In this document: positions 34,404 through 35,768 of the stretch, piece after piece
Numbering within the stretch: the stretch's first letter is position 1
How the letters are laid out: every line of letters starts with the position of its first letter
Assembly (NCBI GenBank): GCA_016208495.1
Contig: JACQXX010000114.1
Location: 1 to 35,768, forward strand
Source: Acidobacteriota bacterium
GTDB taxonomy: Bacteria > Acidobacteriota > Blastocatellia > Chloracidobacteriales > Chloracidobacteriaceae
Direction of reading: 5' to 3'
Length of the DNA stretch: 35,768 nt
Program-made: the position numbers and the translations under genes
The notes under the pieces: generated by a model
What the model was told of the DNA's origin: nothing
What the model saw: only the letters and a program-made list of their open reading frames with translations
The model's database searches: none

Positions 34404-34787
34404 TCAGTGCTTGGGAATCGTCAATTTTTGTCCAACCTGGATCTTATTTGGATCATTGAGGATATGGCGATTGGCTTCAAAAATCTGCTGGTAGGAGAGC
34501 TTGTTTCCGGTCACTTTTTTGGCAATGCCAGAGAGCGTATCGCCTGATTTGACTGTGTATTCACCAAAAATGTCATCGCGGGCAACCGACCAGTCAAACA
34601 CCAGGTCACCGTGATTCAGGTTGGGATCAATTTCTTTGATTGCGTCCCAGAGCTGGTTGGCCGCATATTGATGCGGAGCATTGGCCTTGAGAACCAGTTT
34701 GCCGCCGTCTTCAGTCGCGCTCAGCGGGTCGCATCCAAGTTGTTGGGCCAGATTGTACACACTGCTGTATTTGTCGGTGAGTGACAT
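34404..34787 (-). CDS. LysM-domain protein, BON-LysM (Kbp/YgaU)-like
   Basis: Protein of 127 residues. The C-terminal LysM domain (about 76-125) reads EYTVKSGDTLSGIAKK...IFEANRHILNDPNKIQVGQKLTIP, the classical glycan-binding fold. The N-terminal 70 residues look like a short BON-type domain, as in the E. coli potassium-binding protein Kbp. No signal peptide is seen, as in Kbp, so it may be cytoplasmic. AGGAG lies 10 bases before ATG. It is convergent with lpxC. Confidence 0.88.
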   Translation of the reverse strand: MSLTDKYSSVYNLAQQLGCDPLSATEDGGKLVLKANAPHQYAANQLWDAIKEIDPNLNHGDLVFDWSVARDDIFGEYTVKSGDTLSGIAKKVTGNKLSYQQIFEANRHILNDPNKIQVGQKLTIPKH

Positions 34788-34914
34788 ATGTCAAAAAGCT
34801 CCTTAAATAGGTGTGATTTTGAAAAGGGAAGTGGTAAAAGATCCACCTTGATCAAACGGGGCCAACTCTAGCTGGTTCTCGATTTGAGATCAACCTGTCA
34901 TACTTCACAAAATA

Positions 34915-34945
34915 CCAAAGCGGTGTCAGGCCACCGCACTCCAAA
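34915..34945. repeat. Solo copy of the GCGGTG...CACCGC hairpin repeat
   Basis: GCGGTG (34920-34925) pairs with CACCGC (34932-34937) and is followed by ACTCCAAA, the same order as the last hairpin of the 4585-4697 element. It lies in the leader of the cobalamin adenosyltransferase gene, 14 bp before its ATG. It does not look like a cobalamin riboswitch. Confidence 0.75.
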
Positions 34946-34959
34946 CAATAGTAGATCTT

Positions 34960-35502
34960 ATGAACACCAAACGAACTCCGCTGGTGATGATTAACACCGG
35001 CAATGGAAAAGGCAAAACCACGGCGGCGCTTGGGCTTTTGATGCGTGCCGCTGGACGCAACTTCAAGACCATCATGCTGCAATTCATTAAAACGACTGAA
35101 GATCCACGCTTTGGCGTCTATGGCGAAATTTTGAGTGCTCAGAAACTGGGAATTGAAATTTTATCACTTGGCGATGGCTTCACCTGGGACACCAAAAACC
35201 CTGACCAGGATAAACAAACCGCCCGCAAAGCCTGGGAAGTCTGTGTCGAAAAAATCAATTCCGGGGTCTATGACATCGTGGCGCTGGATGAAATTACCTA
35301 CGCGTTTCACTTTGGCTGGCTCACGACAGAAGAGGTCATTGACGTCCTCAAAAACCGTCCGGCAAATCTGCATGTTGTCTTGACTGGGCGCAACGCCCCA
35401 CCAGAACTGATTGAATTTGCTGATCTGGTGACCGAAATGACGGAAATCAAACATCCGTTTACTGAAAAGAAAGTCGTGGCTCAGTTGGGGATTGAGTTTT
35501 AG
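34960..35502 (+). CDS. cobO: Cob(I)alamin/cob(I)yrinate adenosyltransferase
   Basis: Protein of 180 residues of the CobA/CobO/BtuR family, which adds the adenosyl group of ATP to Co(I) corrinoids. The P-loop is GNGKGKTTAALG (residues 14-25). Other family blocks are MLQFIKTTEDPRFGVYGE, DIVALDEITYAFHFGWL, NLHVVLTGRNAPPELIEFADLVTEM and the ending KHPFTEKKVVAQLGIEF. Cytoplasmic. Start is the first ATG with a weak ribosome site. No other cobalamin gene is adjacent, so a salvage or housekeeping role is likely. The stop TAG merges with a TAGTCAG heptamer array. Confidence 0.95.
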   Translation: MNTKRTPLVMINTGNGKGKTTAALGLLMRAAGRNFKTIMLQFIKTTEDPRFGVYGEILSAQKLGIEILSLGDGFTWDTKNPDQDKQTARKAWEVCVEKINSGVYDIVALDEITYAFHFGWLTTEEVIDVLKNRPANLHVVLTGRNAPPELIEFADLVTEMTEIKHPFTEKKVVAQLGIEF

Positions 35503-35563
35503 TCAGTAGTCAGTAGTCAGTAGTCAGTAGTCAGTAGTCAATAGTCAGTAGTCAAAACCCAGA
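35500..35563. repeat. TAGTCAG heptamer array after cobO
   Basis: About eight tandem 7-bp units starting with the cobO stop codon (TTTTAGTCAG). One unit has the variant TAGTCAA. No inverted partner arm is visible before the window ends, so it may lie beyond 35768. Confidence 0.9.
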
Positions 35564-35768
35564 TCGTTGAATCCGTAAAATTCTTGAAAAGGATTGTTCT
35601 TAAATGACTCAACTAAGTGAGTTAGCAAAAGTTATTTGAAAAATAGCGAATGAGAGTTAAGCTCGACGGATGAGAAAAGCGAGGAGTCCATCAGAACTGG
35701 GGTTGAGTCGGCACGATGAGCGACGACTCAAAAAAATATCTTTCTGTCACAAATCCTGTGATGGACAA
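35564..35768. other. Right-end interval, one hairpin, no gene seen
   Basis: TTGAGTCG (35703-35710) pairs with CGACTCAA (35724-35731). It is followed by an A run on the plus strand, so it is not a typical plus-strand terminator. No recognisable coding frame. Confidence 0.45.

Noticed and set aside
34788-34959. Cobalamin riboswitch before cobO
   Set aside because: I see no B12-box or the usual multi-stem layout, and the interval holds a dispersed hairpin repeat instead.

Overview
The window looks like a chromosomal segment of a Gram-negative bacterium of intermediate GC. An lpxC gene shows that lipid A is made, and most large proteins carry signal peptides and beta-rich surface domains. The intergenic DNA is full of 7-9 bp tandem repeats and palindromic elements. 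From memory, this combination (octamer arrays, giant DUF7933/NHL proteins, tail-collar plus DUF6916 plus GNAT genes) fits Acidobacteriota of the Blastocatellia type. That assignment is an inference; no rRNA or other marker is present.

Layout. 1-3007 (+): a PKD-like/NHL repeat protein whose 5' end looks truncated. 3145-8770 (-): a degenerate alpha/beta-hydrolase-like protein, a LytTR response regulator, its LytS-type histidine kinase, a GNAT acetyltransferase, a DUF6916 protein and a second GNAT. 8989-21813 (-): a 4274-residue secreted protein with a beta-helix, a dead metalloprotease-like segment, about 20 tandem DUF7933 repeats and a C-terminal NHL propeller paralogous to that of the first gene. 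22268-24639 (-): a Tat-exported DUF6916 protein and three tail-collar (microcystin-dependent-protein-like) proteins. 25353-32085 (-): a secreted protein with GX3-type helical repeats and a secreted BNR-propeller/IPT protein. 32127-35502: HAD phosphatase (+), LpxC (+), a LysM protein (-) and a cob(I)alamin adenosyltransferase (+).

Working together. GNAT, DUF6916 and tail-collar genes occur here in two groups either side of the giant gene. I recall such genes as neighbours in other genomes, so they may form one uncharacterised surface or export module, with the kinase/LytTR pair as a possible regulator. The housekeeping genes at the right end look independent.

The most unusual layer is intergenic. 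At least seven gene boundaries carry arrays of 7-9 bp units, and at five of these the arrays are arranged as matched inverted arms. The unit differs from locus to locus but is the same, or nearly so, in both arms of a locus. Stop codons, and sometimes the last codons, lie inside the arrays. Separate TIR-bounded or nested palindromic elements (7346-7551, 7941-8193, 4585-4697, 27969-28341) sit between the same genes. No tRNA, rRNA, CRISPR array or transposase gene was seen.
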